A DNA stretch of 22,431 nucleotides from JBDTNK01 sp039933775 (GCA_039933775.1 JBDTNK010000034.1:1-22431), one strand, 5' to 3'. Positions 14,417 to 22,088 are shown, numbered from the stretch's first letter. A program made the numbers and translations. The notes: generated from the sequence alone by a model not told the origin.

Positions 14417-15098
14417 CGAAGAGGAGGCGCGTTCGGACCGCCTTGCTGGGTCGCACCCCGATGTCGAGCGCCGCGACGACGTCCTCCGGCCTGCCGGCGC
14501 CCGTGGAATCGAGCCGCAGGACGAGCCGCAGCCGCGCGGTGTGGCTCCGCTCATTGACGGAGATCACCTCGACATCCTCGATCAGCGGGCGCAGGTCGCG
14601 CTTCCCTGCATCAGAGCGGCGCTCGCTCTCGCCGCGATGGCGCATCCCCGGCAGCGTGGGGCTGGCCAGCAGCCGCACGATCGCGCCCCGCAACGCCTCA
14701 TCGGTCAGTTCGTCACCCTTCACGTCGAGCTCGTACTCGGCGCCGCGCAGCTGCGAGGCGGCCGATGGGAAACCGTGCCACACCTCGCGCGCCTCCTCGA
14801 TCGAAAGGCCATCGGTGAGCTGCTCCCCGGCGGCCATGATGCGCTCGAGCGGCACCAGCTCGTCGAAGTAGGCCTCCACGATCTCGCCCCGCAGCTCGAT
14901 GCCCATGGGCGGGTTTGCTGCGAGCCGGATTCGTGGCCGGGGCTTGAGCGCGGCGCTGTAGCTGAGCGGGAGCTCCGCCGCGCGGAAGACACGCTCCCAT
15001 TCGGCGATGAGCTCGGCCTGGCGCAGGCGAAGCGCGGGCTGCGTACGGGCGAAGCGAATCTGCCATCGCTGGCGCGGTCCGGTCGATCGGTCGTTCAT
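14391..15098 (-). CDS. DUF2344 / TIGR03936 family (radical SAM-linked) protein
   Basis: A 235-residue protein resembling the DUF2344 family, usually encoded next to, or fused with, a radical SAM protein and located ahead of rng/rne and rplU. The recognisable part is the N-terminal WQIRFARTQPALRLRQAELIAEWERVFRAAELPLSYSAA (written in part), then the P-x-P-R-I-R-L-A and PPMGIELRGE segments. The family's usual GFxPHP reads ALKPRP here. Its function is unknown. The position directly before rplU fits the conserved context, but the radical SAM gene and RNase E/G gene are missing from this side. The ATG at 15098 faces the divergent AI-2E gene across 64 bases. Confidence 0.75.
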   Translation of the reverse strand: MNDRSTGPRQRWQIRFARTQPALRLRQAELIAEWERVFRAAELPLSYSAALKPRPRIRLAANPPMGIELRGEIVEAYFDELVPLERIMAAGEQLTDGLSIEEAREVWHGFPSAASQLRGAEYELDVKGDELTDEALRGAIVRLLASPTLPGMRHRGESERRSDAGKRDLRPLIEDVEVISVNERSHTARLRLVLRLDSTGAGRPEDVVAALDIGVRPSKAVRTRLLFVDTPPIAR

Positions 15099-15162
15099 GT
15101 GCGGCAAGCGTACCGTGCGTGCCGTATCCCGACTAGCCTCAAATGGGTACGATGCCCCGACT

Positions 15163-16329
15163 GTGAGCGAATTCTTCGGCGTGATCCGGCGACATCGGCT
15201 CAGCATCTTCGTGCTCGTCGTGCTCGTGCTGGTGGGGTGGATGCTGTGGACGGCACGCGGCGCACTGCCGGCATTTTTCATCGGTCTTGCGCTCGCGTTC
15301 GTGCTCGACCCTGTTGTCACCAGGCTGGGTCGCTGGGGCGTGCCGCGCTGGGGCGGCGTGCTGATCAGCTACGCGCTGCTGGTGGGCATCGTGTGGATCT
15401 TCGTCGCGTTCGCGGTGCCACCGATCGCCGCCCAGTCGCGCGAGTTCATCGATCACCTGCCCGAGCTTGGGGCCAGCATCCAGCAGCTCGGCCGCGACGT
15501 CGCCGCCTGGTACGCCACACTGCCGCTGCCCGCCGAGCTGCGGATGATCATGGACAATTCGATCAGCTCCGGCGAGCGGGCGTTCGGGGACCTGCTCTCC
15601 GCCCTCGTGACACCGGTCGTGGGCTCGCTGGTGAGGGTGGCGACGTTCGTCTTCGGCCTCGTCATCGTGCCGGTCTGGCTCTTCTACGTGCTCAAGGATC
15701 GCGAGCGCTTCCCGCTGCGCGTCGCCGGCGCGCTGCCCCCGGCATGGCGCGCTGACGGCGTCAACGTCCTGGCCCTGCTCGGCGGCGTCGGCGGCCGATG
15801 GGTCCGCGGCCAGCTGCTGCTGGGCGTCTCGATCTTTGTCGCGACCGCCATCGCGCTCACGATCCTGACGTTCATCGGCTTCCGCGAGTTCGGCCAGTTC
15901 ACGCTCGTCCTGGCCCTGATCGCCGGCGTCCTGGAATGGTTCCCGATCATCGGTCCCATCCTGGCCGCGGTGCCGGCGCTGCTGGTGGCCATCACCATCT
16001 CGCCGGCGGCGGCGATCGCGGTGGTGATCGTGTACATCGGGATTCAGCAGCTCGAGAACAACATCCTGGTGCCCAAGGTGATGGGCGACGCGGTGGATCT
16101 GCATCCCGCGGTGCTCATCCTGGCCCTGGTCGTGGGCGGCGCGCTCTTCGGCATCGGCGGCGCGATCCTGGCGGCGCCCACGGTCGCGGCCGGGCGCGAC
16201 CTGTACCGATACGGCTTCCTGCGGCTGTCCGGCATGGTGCCTCGCCAGGCGTATGCCGTCGCGCTCCACGGAGCGAAGGCGATGCGTCGTCCGCGGGCCG
16301 TGTCCACTCCCACGCAGGAGAGCAGCTGA
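15163..16329 (+). CDS. AI-2E family transporter (PF01594), GTG start
   Basis: A 388-residue polytopic membrane protein. Family features in order: an N-terminal pair of helices with LALAFVLDPVVTRL, a long amphipathic middle section, VPVWLFYVLKDRERFP, WVRGQLLLGVSIF, GVLEWFPIIGPILAAVPAL (near residues 257-275), and the C-terminal QQLENNILVPKVMGD and GGAILAAPTVA. Members export small molecules or act as Na+/H+ antiporters; the name comes from E. coli TqsA and does not prove AI-2 transport. The GTG at 15163 is the only sensible start, since the frame upstream runs antisense through DUF2344. Its promoter should lie in the 64-base divergent gap. It is one of only two plus-strand genes in the window. 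Confidence 0.92.
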   Translation: MSEFFGVIRRHRLSIFVLVVLVLVGWMLWTARGALPAFFIGLALAFVLDPVVTRLGRWGVPRWGGVLISYALLVGIVWIFVAFAVPPIAAQSREFIDHLPELGASIQQLGRDVAAWYATLPLPAELRMIMDNSISSGERAFGDLLSALVTPVVGSLVRVATFVFGLVIVPVWLFYVLKDRERFPLRVAGALPPAWRADGVNVLALLGGVGGRWVRGQLLLGVSIFVATAIALTILTFIGFREFGQFTLVLALIAGVLEWFPIIGPILAAVPALLVAITISPAAAIAVVIVYIGIQQLENNILVPKVMGDAVDLHPAVLILALVVGGALFGIGGAILAAPTVAAGRDLYRYGFLRLSGMVPRQAYAVALHGAKAMRRPRAVSTPTQESS

Positions 16330-16372
16330 GCCGCTTGATTCGCGGCCAACGCAGCTAGGCTCCTCGGTGCTT

Positions 16373-16560
16373 TGCACCGGACGCACCTAACGGCCAAGGG
16401 CGCTGAGGATCGTCAGCCACTTGTGCACCGGATGCACGCAATGGGCAATGGCGCCGACATTTCCTCGCCCCGATGGCGGATTCATGCACCCTGCTGCACA
16501 GCAGCGCCAGGCAAGGGCGGCTCATCGCTCCTTCATTGGCCGATGCGTGCATCCCATGCA
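16373..16560. repeat. Four diverged TGCA-N5-TGCA hairpin units spaced 51-63 bases apart
   Basis: Units are at 16373-16385 (TGCACCGGACGCA), 16424-16436 (TGCACCGGATGCA), 16485-16498 (TGCACCCTGCTGCA) and 16548-16560 (TGCATCCCATGCA). Start-to-start steps are 51, 61 and 63 bases. The sequence after the first three units is also related (a CAA-x-GGGC(G)-like block). The second unit is an exact 5-bp inverted repeat extended by one base, GTGCA/TGCAC. They look like degraded tandem copies of one 50-60-base unit. Confidence 0.5.
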
Positions 16561-16675
16561 ACGACCCAAAATGGCTTGGCCTGTGCCGCCCAACGGATCA
16601 CGGAGGTCCTTGTGGCAGGTGCGCCGGTCATCGGCCAACCACGAAGGCGGCTCATCTGTGGCGCTACGCAGAAGA

Positions 16676-16684
16676 TGCTAGGAT
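16676..16684 (+). promoter_or_regulatory. Possible extended -10 promoter of the secreted protein
   Basis: TGCTAGGAT (TG-N-TAGGAT) fits an extended -10 element; TAGGAT matches the consensus at four of six positions. No convincing -35 is found 16-18 bases upstream. The start would be near 16691, giving a leader of about 75 bases before the ATG at 16765. The call rests on one short motif. Confidence 0.3.
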
Positions 16685-16764
16685 TCTAAAACACAGTTTC
16701 ACTCCAGATAGAACCCGTGCCATCGAGCCGAGTCGCTGCGAGCCAACCAGAGAGAAGAGGACGC

Positions 16765-17979
16765 ATGTTCACGTTAGCCACCGCCCAACCGGACAACGCG
16801 ACGCACAAGAACCGACAACGCCACGAGCGAACCCCAGCTTCCGTGCTGACCCGATTGTTGGCGCTGCTCGCCTCGCTCGCCCTCATGGTGGTCGCCTCCG
16901 CAACCGCGGCGAGCGCAACGACGAACACCACCGTCGACGCCGGATGGCAGCAGTTCACGACAGAAGGCGGAGCCGGTGGCGACTCAGTCGACGGGCCGTA
17001 CCTCTTCGACAGCACCAAGGTGACGAAAGTGACGGTCACCGACTCGTTCTGCCACGGCGATGAATTCTCCGTCTTCGACAACGGCGTGCTCATCGGCAAC
17101 ACCTCCGAGATCCCTGCGGAACTCCACACGTGTCCCACCCGCTTCTACCTGTCGGCCATTGCCCGTGCCGACGTCTCGATGACCGACCCGACGTTCAGCC
17201 AGGGCGCCTTCTATGTCGGTCCTGGATCGCACTCCCTGGAGTTCGTGAACAAGGCCATCTGGAACGGCACCGACAGTGGCTCGGTTGCCTTCTTCCGGCT
17301 GGAGACCGTTTCGCTGACCATGGCGGACTGCACGGCCAACGCGTGGGAGAACTTTGGCACGCTCTTCACGAACCAGGGGCAGTGTGTCTCTCTCTCGAAC
17401 GCGCTGCAGCACCTGACCGCTGCCAACGTCGGGACGGTCACGTTCGCGGCGTCACCGTTCGGCACTGTTGCGCGTGGCCTGACGCCTCCCGACCCGAGCT
17501 GGCACAAGTGGGTGGGTCCCTTCGCCCATGCGACGACCTACGACACGAGGATGACCGTGCCGATCACTCAGGCGGCCGGCGATGAAGTGTTGACGGTCAC
17601 GGTGCCGGTCTCCCTGTCCGGTGCTGGTGTCGGCGATGCCGCGGTTGCCACCGTCACCATGACGATGACGCCTCAGGACCGATTCTTCTCCTGGATTCCC
17701 GTTGGCCAGTACGGTTCTCTCGGGAACACCGCGTGGGAACTCGTTGGAGATCCCACCATTTCTGACCCATCGATGGTGACGACCTGGACCTTCCGCTCGA
17801 CCGCACCCCTGACCCGCGGCGCAGCGTACGACCCGATCGTCATCTCGTTCAACGTCGGGGATAACAGCACCTTCAACAACGTTGTCTACAACTTCGGTCG
17901 CCCGCACACCGCCACCGTGTCGGTTACGGCGGACGGCTACGCGACCGGCACCGGATCGGGGTTGTACCTACCCGAGTAA
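16765..17979 (+). CDS. Secreted protein of unknown function with two beta-rich parts
   Basis: A 404-residue protein not assigned to a named family. A long basic N-region (residues 1-30) precedes a hydrophobic stretch LLALLASLALMVV and a likely signal peptidase I site at ASA/TT (about residue 51). Part one (60-180) has W61QQF, DGPYLFDSTKVTKVTVTD, GDEFSVFDNGVLIGNTS and Cys96/Cys123. It resembles extracellular domains seen in PEP-CTERM-type proteins. Part two opens with CTANAWENFGTLFTNQGQC (Cys189 and Cys207), a motif common in secreted actinobacterial proteins, then Thr/Val-rich beta strands. Four cysteines allow two disulfides. No sorting signal or C-terminal anchor is seen. The ATG at 16765 has GAGG five bases upstream. 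A strong hairpin follows the stop. Confidence 0.8.
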   Translation: MFTLATAQPDNATHKNRQRHERTPASVLTRLLALLASLALMVVASATAASATTNTTVDAGWQQFTTEGGAGGDSVDGPYLFDSTKVTKVTVTDSFCHGDEFSVFDNGVLIGNTSEIPAELHTCPTRFYLSAIARADVSMTDPTFSQGAFYVGPGSHSLEFVNKAIWNGTDSGSVAFFRLETVSLTMADCTANAWENFGTLFTNQGQCVSLSNALQHLTAANVGTVTFAASPFGTVARGLTPPDPSWHKWVGPFAHATTYDTRMTVPITQAAGDEVLTVTVPVSLSGAGVGDAAVATVTMTMTPQDRFFSWIPVGQYGSLGNTAWELVGDPTISDPSMVTTWTFRSTAPLTRGAAYDPIVISFNVGDNSTFNNVVYNFGRPHTATVSVTADGYATGTGSGLYLPE

Positions 17980-18003
17980 TGACGGACGCGGATTCCCGCG
18001 AAC

Positions 18004-18052
18004 GACCGACAGCGAGCGCGAGACCTTTGTGGGTCCGCGCTCGCTGTTGGTC
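18004..18052 (+). terminator. Strong hairpin after the secreted-protein gene
   Basis: The 17-base arms 18004-18020 (GACCGACAGCGAGCGCG) and 18036-18052 pair at 16 of 17 positions, and an inner GACC/GGTC stem (18022-18025 with 18032-18035) extends the helix. It begins 25 bases after the stop codon. There is no U tract, so it may act as a U-independent terminator or mRNA 3'-end protector rather than a classical intrinsic terminator. Confidence 0.65.
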
Positions 18053-18112
18053 TCTGGGGCCTGCGATGGAGGGCGGGCGTCTGACCGGCCGCTTGGTTCG
18101 CAGTCCTTCTGT

Positions 18113-18129
18113 CAGTCACCCGGTGACTG
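18113..18129. promoter_or_regulatory. Perfect 17-bp palindrome, operator-like
   Basis: CAGTCACC-C-GGTGACTG: 8-bp arms around one central base, with no mismatch. The size and symmetry suit a dimeric DNA-binding protein. It lies between two convergent genes, not at an obvious promoter, so the role is open. Confidence 0.4.
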
Positions 18130-18272
18130 CTGTCCAATCTCGGGCCGGAGTCTTTCATCTTCGAACGCTGCAATTGAGCGTGGCGCGGCTCGCGCAGACC
18201 ACCCATCGGGCTGTGGAACGCGTCTTGGCGCTCCGTGATTCCCCACTGCATCACACGGCCGGTTGCTCCGGC

Positions 18273-18402
18273 TTCTCGGCCATCTCATTCGGTGCCGAAT
18301 GAAACCGGGCCGTTTGGCGCGTTTCGACGTCGATTCGGCCCCGATTTCATGCTTGTGCTGAATACGGCGACCTGTAGCTCCGACTTCCCGGCCATCCCAT
18401 TC
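18273..18402. repeat. Structured element bounded by an 18-bp direct repeat
   Basis: TTCTCGGCCATCTCATTC at 18273-18290 recurs at 18385-18402 with two mismatches. Between them, TCATTCGG-TG-CCGAATGA (18285-18302) is a perfect palindrome, and ATGAAACCGGGCCG (18299-18312) pairs with 18336-18350 with one mismatch and one bulge. A 10-bp TCGACGTCGA palindrome sits in the loop. It resembles a small mobile or regulatory unit; no protein is encoded. Confidence 0.5.
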
Positions 18403-18560
18403 ACCTCAGAATCGTGCGAGGCGCGGCGGCCTCGGGAGCGCGAGGCAGCGGCCGGGCGTCAGCCGCGCACGACCGCGCGGAATCGGTCCATAGCGCTCGC
18501 TTCGAGCGCGGGAAAGGCTCTCTGGCTCTCAAACCGCACCGCTGCGAGGAGCAGCTCGTC

Positions 18561-19013
18561 CTATGGCATGCCCATCTGGAGAATCGTCCCGGTTGCATCA
18601 TCGATGATGAAGAATCCGCTGTCCTGAAAGATCGGTTGCATCCCTGCGGGGACGCGCTCCCCCACGAACGGACCGCGTGCTCGCACCACCCATCGCACAC
18701 CGACGCTCGGGGGACTACCGTGCCCGGTAGCTGGCTCGAGTGCTTCCACTGCGCCTGCTGGAACGGCACGGATCGTCTCAATGACGATCGGCGTCGAGCG
18801 GCCAAAGCGTCGCGCCGCCGCCGTAAGGGTCTCAGTAACGATTTGGCCAACGTGTGCAGCTGTCAGTGACGGCGTGAGCCCGTCTGCGATCGTGACCCGC
18901 GGATCAAGGCCCGGCCCGATAACTTCCGTCGAGTCCCGTGGCTGGAGCGCCACGGCAGCGGCGAAGGCACCAACCAGCAGCACAGCCGTCGCTAGGGCAA
19001 GTCTCGATGCCAC
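18561..19013 (-). CDS. Small membrane-anchored or secreted protein in the rodA operon (GTG start)
   Basis: A 150-residue protein of unknown function. Residues 5-23 form one hydrophobic segment (LALATAVLLVGAFAAAVAL), either an N-terminal anchor or a signal peptide. The rest would be outside the membrane and ends in VRWVVRARGPFV ... SGFFIIDDATGTILQMGMP, a pattern often seen at the end of small secreted proteins: a compact beta fold closing on an I-I-D-D-x-T-G turn. The GTG at 19013 has GAGGAG six bases upstream and begins 10 bases after the rodA stop, so it is probably the last gene of the mreD-mrdA-rodA operon. Its role in wall growth is only suggested by position. Confidence 0.75.
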   Translation of the reverse strand: MASRLALATAVLLVGAFAAAVALQPRDSTEVIGPGLDPRVTIADGLTPSLTAAHVGQIVTETLTAAARRFGRSTPIVIETIRAVPAGAVEALEPATGHGSPPSVGVRWVVRARGPFVGERVPAGMQPIFQDSGFFIIDDATGTILQMGMP

Positions 19014-19023
19014 CGTGTGCTCC

Positions 19024-20175
19024 TCAGAAGGTCGTCTTGTGCGACCGCATCCGTACCGACTCCAGGATGCCCATCCCGAACAGCAGCGAGATGAGCGAGG
19101 AGCCGCCGTAGGTGATGAACGGCAGCGGGATGCCGGTGACCGGCATGATCCCGAGCACCATCCCCACGTTCACGAGGATCTGGAACAGGATCATCGACGC
19201 CAGGCCCACGGCAACCATGCTGCCCAGCGCGTCGCGCGACTGCCAGCCGATGAGCAGGATCCGCCACAGGAGCAGCGCGAAGAGTGCCAGGACCACCAGC
19301 CCACCGACGAAGCCAAGCTCCTCTGCCACCACGGTGAAGATGAAATCGGTCGACTGCACCGGCAGGTGGCCAAGCTGGTTCTGGCGTCCCGCGGTGAGGC
19401 CCTGGCCGAACCAGCCGCCGGATCCCACGGCGGTGAGCGCCTGGACGAGCTGATAGCAGGCGCCCTGGGCATCGGCGTAGGGATCCAGGAAGCAGAAGAG
19501 GCGCTGGCGCTGGTAATCGTGAAGCAGGCTGACCGCGACCGGCGCGGCGCCGACCACGGCCCCGGCCAGGACGCCCATCCAGCCCAACGAGGCGCCGCTC
19601 ATGAAGAGCATGCCGACCAGGATCGCGACGAACACCAGCGCAGTGCCGAGGTCAGGCTGGCGGAAGACCAGGAAGGTCGGCAGCGCCATCAGCACCGCGG
19701 CGCCGACGATCGTCGAGAGCCGACCGATTCGCTCGCGACGCCCCGTCAGCCACGAGGCAAGCACGACGATCATCAGCACCTTGCACACCTCGCTAAACTG
19801 AAAATCGAGGCCGGCGACGGTGATCGACATCTGCGCGCCGAACAGCTGCGTGCCGGCGGCAAGCGTCAGGAGCAGCAGCCCCAGCACCACCAGGTAGAGC
19901 GGCGCGGTCAGCGTCTCGAGCCAGTGATAGTCGACGCTCGCGACGACGAAGAAGATCGTGAGCCCGATGCCGGCCCAGATGACCGTCTTCACCGTCTGCG
20001 GCAGCACCTCGCCAGCAGCGGCGTCGTTGAACGAGGCCGAGTAGCCCATCACCACGCCGAAGGCGATGAGCAGCACCACATACAGAAACAGCTGCACGTC
20101 GAAGGAACGCCAGGACCGCTCACGGACCGATGCGACGAGCGAGCTCGTCGTGCCCCCCAGCATCCCGACCCGCAT
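19024..20175 (-). CDS. rodA: Peptidoglycan glycosyltransferase RodA (SEDS family)
   Basis: A 383-residue polytopic protein that polymerises lipid II during side-wall growth together with PBP2. Family landmarks: FGVVMGYSASF, FQFSEVCKVLMIVVLASWL (where most relatives have QPSE), FRQPDLGTALVFVAILVGML, the extracellular-loop region LTAVGSGGWFGQG to QSTDFIFTVVAEELGFVGG, and the C-terminal GIPLPFITYGGSSLI. Length is normal. The ATG at 20175 shares one base with the mrdA stop (TGATG), so the two partners are translationally coupled; longer upstream reading would run antisense-frame through mrdA and is rejected. RodA rather than FtsW is favoured by the neighbours mreD and mrdA. Confidence 0.95.
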   Translation of the reverse strand: MRVGMLGGTTSSLVASVRERSWRSFDVQLFLYVVLLIAFGVVMGYSASFNDAAAGEVLPQTVKTVIWAGIGLTIFFVVASVDYHWLETLTAPLYLVVLGLLLLTLAAGTQLFGAQMSITVAGLDFQFSEVCKVLMIVVLASWLTGRRERIGRLSTIVGAAVLMALPTFLVFRQPDLGTALVFVAILVGMLFMSGASLGWMGVLAGAVVGAAPVAVSLLHDYQRQRLFCFLDPYADAQGACYQLVQALTAVGSGGWFGQGLTAGRQNQLGHLPVQSTDFIFTVVAEELGFVGGLVVLALFALLLWRILLIGWQSRDALGSMVAVGLASMILFQILVNVGMVLGIMPVTGIPLPFITYGGSSLISLLFGMGILESVRMRSHKTTF

Positions 20176-22088
20176 CAGTTCGCGTCCACCAGCGAAAAGT
20201 CGTTCGGATCCAGCCGCAGGTCGACGCCGAGGTCGAAGTAGCGCTGCAGGAAGTACTTCGTGACCTCGGTCGACACGTTGCCGGGCACCGTGGCCGAATA
20301 GCTGAAGGTCACGATCGCGAGGTCCGCGTCGGTCGCGGTGGGCGAGGAGGGCAGGTAGGCCACGAACCACGAGTGGAAGGGCAGCGCCCCCTCGTCGGTC
20401 AGCTCGCCGAATTCGGCGGTGCCGGTCTTGCCGGCAAGCGTGCCGTCCAGCGGCAGCTCGGAGATGTTGTAGGCGTGCCCGGTGGTGATGACCTCGCGCG
20501 CGCCGATGCGCAGCGTCTGCAGGTTCGCCGGGTCGGCGGCGACCTCGTGGAGCACCTCGGGCTCGTAGGCGCGCGTCAGCGTGCCGGCGTCATCGGTCTC
20601 GCCTTTCACGACCATCGGGCGCATCAGGTGGCCGCCATTGGCGAGTGCCGCGTAGGCGTTCAGCAGCTGGAGCGGCGTCACCGCGATGACGTTCTGCCCG
20701 ATGCCCGCCTGGGCCAGCTCGCCGGTGAAGACGCCCTCGCGACCCTGCGCCTGCGCCCAGGCGGTGCTGGCGATCGTGCCGGCAGCCTCGCCCGGTAGCG
20801 CGATCTCGCTCCGATCGCCGAACCCCAGCTCGTGCGCCCACGCGGCGAGTGGGTCGATGCCCAGGCCGACGGCCATCTGGTAGAAGAACGTATCGGAGCT
20901 GATTGCGAAGGCATCGATGACGTCGAGCTTGCCAAAGCCCTGCCTATTCCAGTCGTAGAGGCAATCCCCGGCCGCCGCGCCGGGGATCTGGTAGCAACCG
21001 TACGTCTGCCACAGCTGCGTCGGCGTGGTCACGCCCTCCTCGAGCGCGGCGAGCGCGGTGACCAGCTTGTACGTCGAGCCGGGCGGGTAGACATCGGCGA
21101 TGGCGTGATTGCGCAGCGGCTGGTCGATATCGGCCAGGTAGGCCTGGTAGTCATCCGGACCGATGCCTGCGGCGAACTTGTTGTTATCGTAGGCCGGCAG
21201 AGAGACCATGGCCAGGATCTCGCCGGTCTGCGGATTCATGACGATCGTGACGCCCTGGCGCACGCCGGCAGCTTCCATGCCCCACTGCAGCGACTCGGTC
21301 GCCAGGCGCTGGATGCGCGCGTCGAGGGTGAGCATCAGGTTCGTGCCTGGAACCGGCTCCGCCGTGCGCTCGATGAGCTTCGTGGCCCGGTTGGCCGCGT
21401 CGCGCTCCCAGGTCTCCGATCCGTAGGTGCCGCGCAGCTGCTCCTCGTAGCTCGCCTCGATCCCGTCGCGACCGATGATGTCATCGGGCAGGTACCCGTC
21501 GGCGGCGAGTGTCGCGAGCTCGGCCGCGTCGATCGGTCCGGTGTAGCCAAGCACGTGGGAGAGCAGCCGTCCGTTCGTCGCGCCGGCGTCGTCCAGGTAG
21601 CGCCGCTGGGGATCCACGAGCACCACGATGCCGGGCAGGCTGGCCGTCTCCTCGCCGAGCAGCAGCGCAGCCTCGCGGCTCACCCCGCGCACGAGCGGCA
21701 CGAGGTCAAACGGCGAGCCGCCGTACGCGGCGACCGTGGCACGCAGGTCGCGCGCCTCGGCCCCGGTGAGTTCGGCCACACGGCGCAGGATCGCCATGCG
21801 TCCCGCGACCGGCAGATCGGCGGGCCGAACCTTGACGGTCCAGCTCGCCGTGTTGACGGCCAGCGGGCGGCCCGCGCGATCGAAGACCAGGCCCCGCGGT
21901 GCCGGAATCGGCATCTTGATGGTCTGGGCCGCCTGCGCGCGATCCGCGTACAGCTCGCCGCTGAGGACCTGGAGATGGAAGAGGCGCGCCCCGAGCAGGA
22001 TGAAGAGCAGCGCCGTCACGACGCCGAACGCGATGAACCGCGCTCGCGAGCGTGGAAGATCGAGGCGGCCCTCGTTGAGGTCAGCCAT
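20175..22088 (-). CDS. mrdA: Penicillin-binding protein 2 (class B transpeptidase)
   Basis: A 637-residue cell-elongation transpeptidase that crosslinks peptidoglycan and activates RodA. It has a short cytosolic N-terminus, one membrane helix (about 17-40), the pedestal domain starting at PAPRGLVFDRAGRPLAVN, and a C-terminal transpeptidase domain. The active-site motifs are S338TYK341 (PPGSTYKLVTALAAL), S397-S-D399 (SxD, as is usual in the RodA-linked PBP2 group) and K554TGT (LAGKTGTAEFG). The ATG at 22088 comes 3 bases after the mreD stop. The last residues overlap rodA by one base. The operon order mreD-mrdA-rodA is the standard elongasome order. Confidence 0.97.
   Translation of the reverse strand: MADLNEGRLDLPRSRARFIAFGVVTALLFILLGARLFHLQVLSGELYADRAQAAQTIKMPIPAPRGLVFDRAGRPLAVNTASWTVKVRPADLPVAGRMAILRRVAELTGAEARDLRATVAAYGGSPFDLVPLVRGVSREAALLLGEETASLPGIVVLVDPQRRYLDDAGATNGRLLSHVLGYTGPIDAAELATLAADGYLPDDIIGRDGIEASYEEQLRGTYGSETWERDAANRATKLIERTAEPVPGTNLMLTLDARIQRLATESLQWGMEAAGVRQGVTIVMNPQTGEILAMVSLPAYDNNKFAAGIGPDDYQAYLADIDQPLRNHAIADVYPPGSTYKLVTALAALEEGVTTPTQLWQTYGCYQIPGAAAGDCLYDWNRQGFGKLDVIDAFAISSDTFFYQMAVGLGIDPLAAWAHELGFGDRSEIALPGEAAGTIASTAWAQAQGREGVFTGELAQAGIGQNVIAVTPLQLLNAYAALANGGHLMRPMVVKGETDDAGTLTRAYEPEVLHEVAADPANLQTLRIGAREVITTGHAYNISELPLDGTLAGKTGTAEFGELTDEGALPFHSWFVAYLPSSPTATDADLAIVTFSYSATVPGNVSTEVTKYFLQRYFDLGVDLRLDPNDFSLVDAN

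Larger units (their letters stand above)
16330..16764. other. 435-bp non-coding spacer with TGCA-type hairpin repeats
   Basis: No gene is supported. The left part begins with a perfect 6-bp hairpin CGGTGC-TTT-GCACCG (16365-16379) that could end AI-2E transcription although it has no U tract. Four TGCA-N5/6-TGCA units follow (listed separately). TTGGCCGATG at 16536-16545 has an exact inverted copy at 16629-16638, and AAGGCGGCTCATC-like sequence occurs near 16513-16526 and 16643-16656. The right end holds a possible extended -10 promoter for the secreted protein. Confidence 0.6.
18053..18560. other. 508-bp non-coding spacer rich in palindromes
   Basis: No gene is supported; the plus-strand open frames crossing it have no family features and one runs antisense to the next gene. 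It holds a 17-bp palindrome (18113-18129), a structured block at 18273-18402, and near the right end two hairpins, GCCTCG/CGAGGC (18429-18446) and GCGCTCG-CTT-CGAGCGC (18493-18509). The last two could help end the minus-strand rodA operon, although no U tract follows. Confidence 0.6.

Noticed and set aside
15139..16386. A 415-codon minus-strand open frame
   Set aside because: It is antisense to the AI-2E gene and consists of Asp/His/Gln/Arg-rich shadow sequence without any domain.
16373..16560. CRISPR array
   Set aside because: The units are only 13-14 bases, differ from each other, and related sequence extends into the intervening parts; no cas gene is near.
18235..18627. A 130-codon plus-strand open frame
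   Set aside because: It crosses a palindromic block and runs antisense into the rodA-linked gene; no ribosome binding site or family feature supports it.
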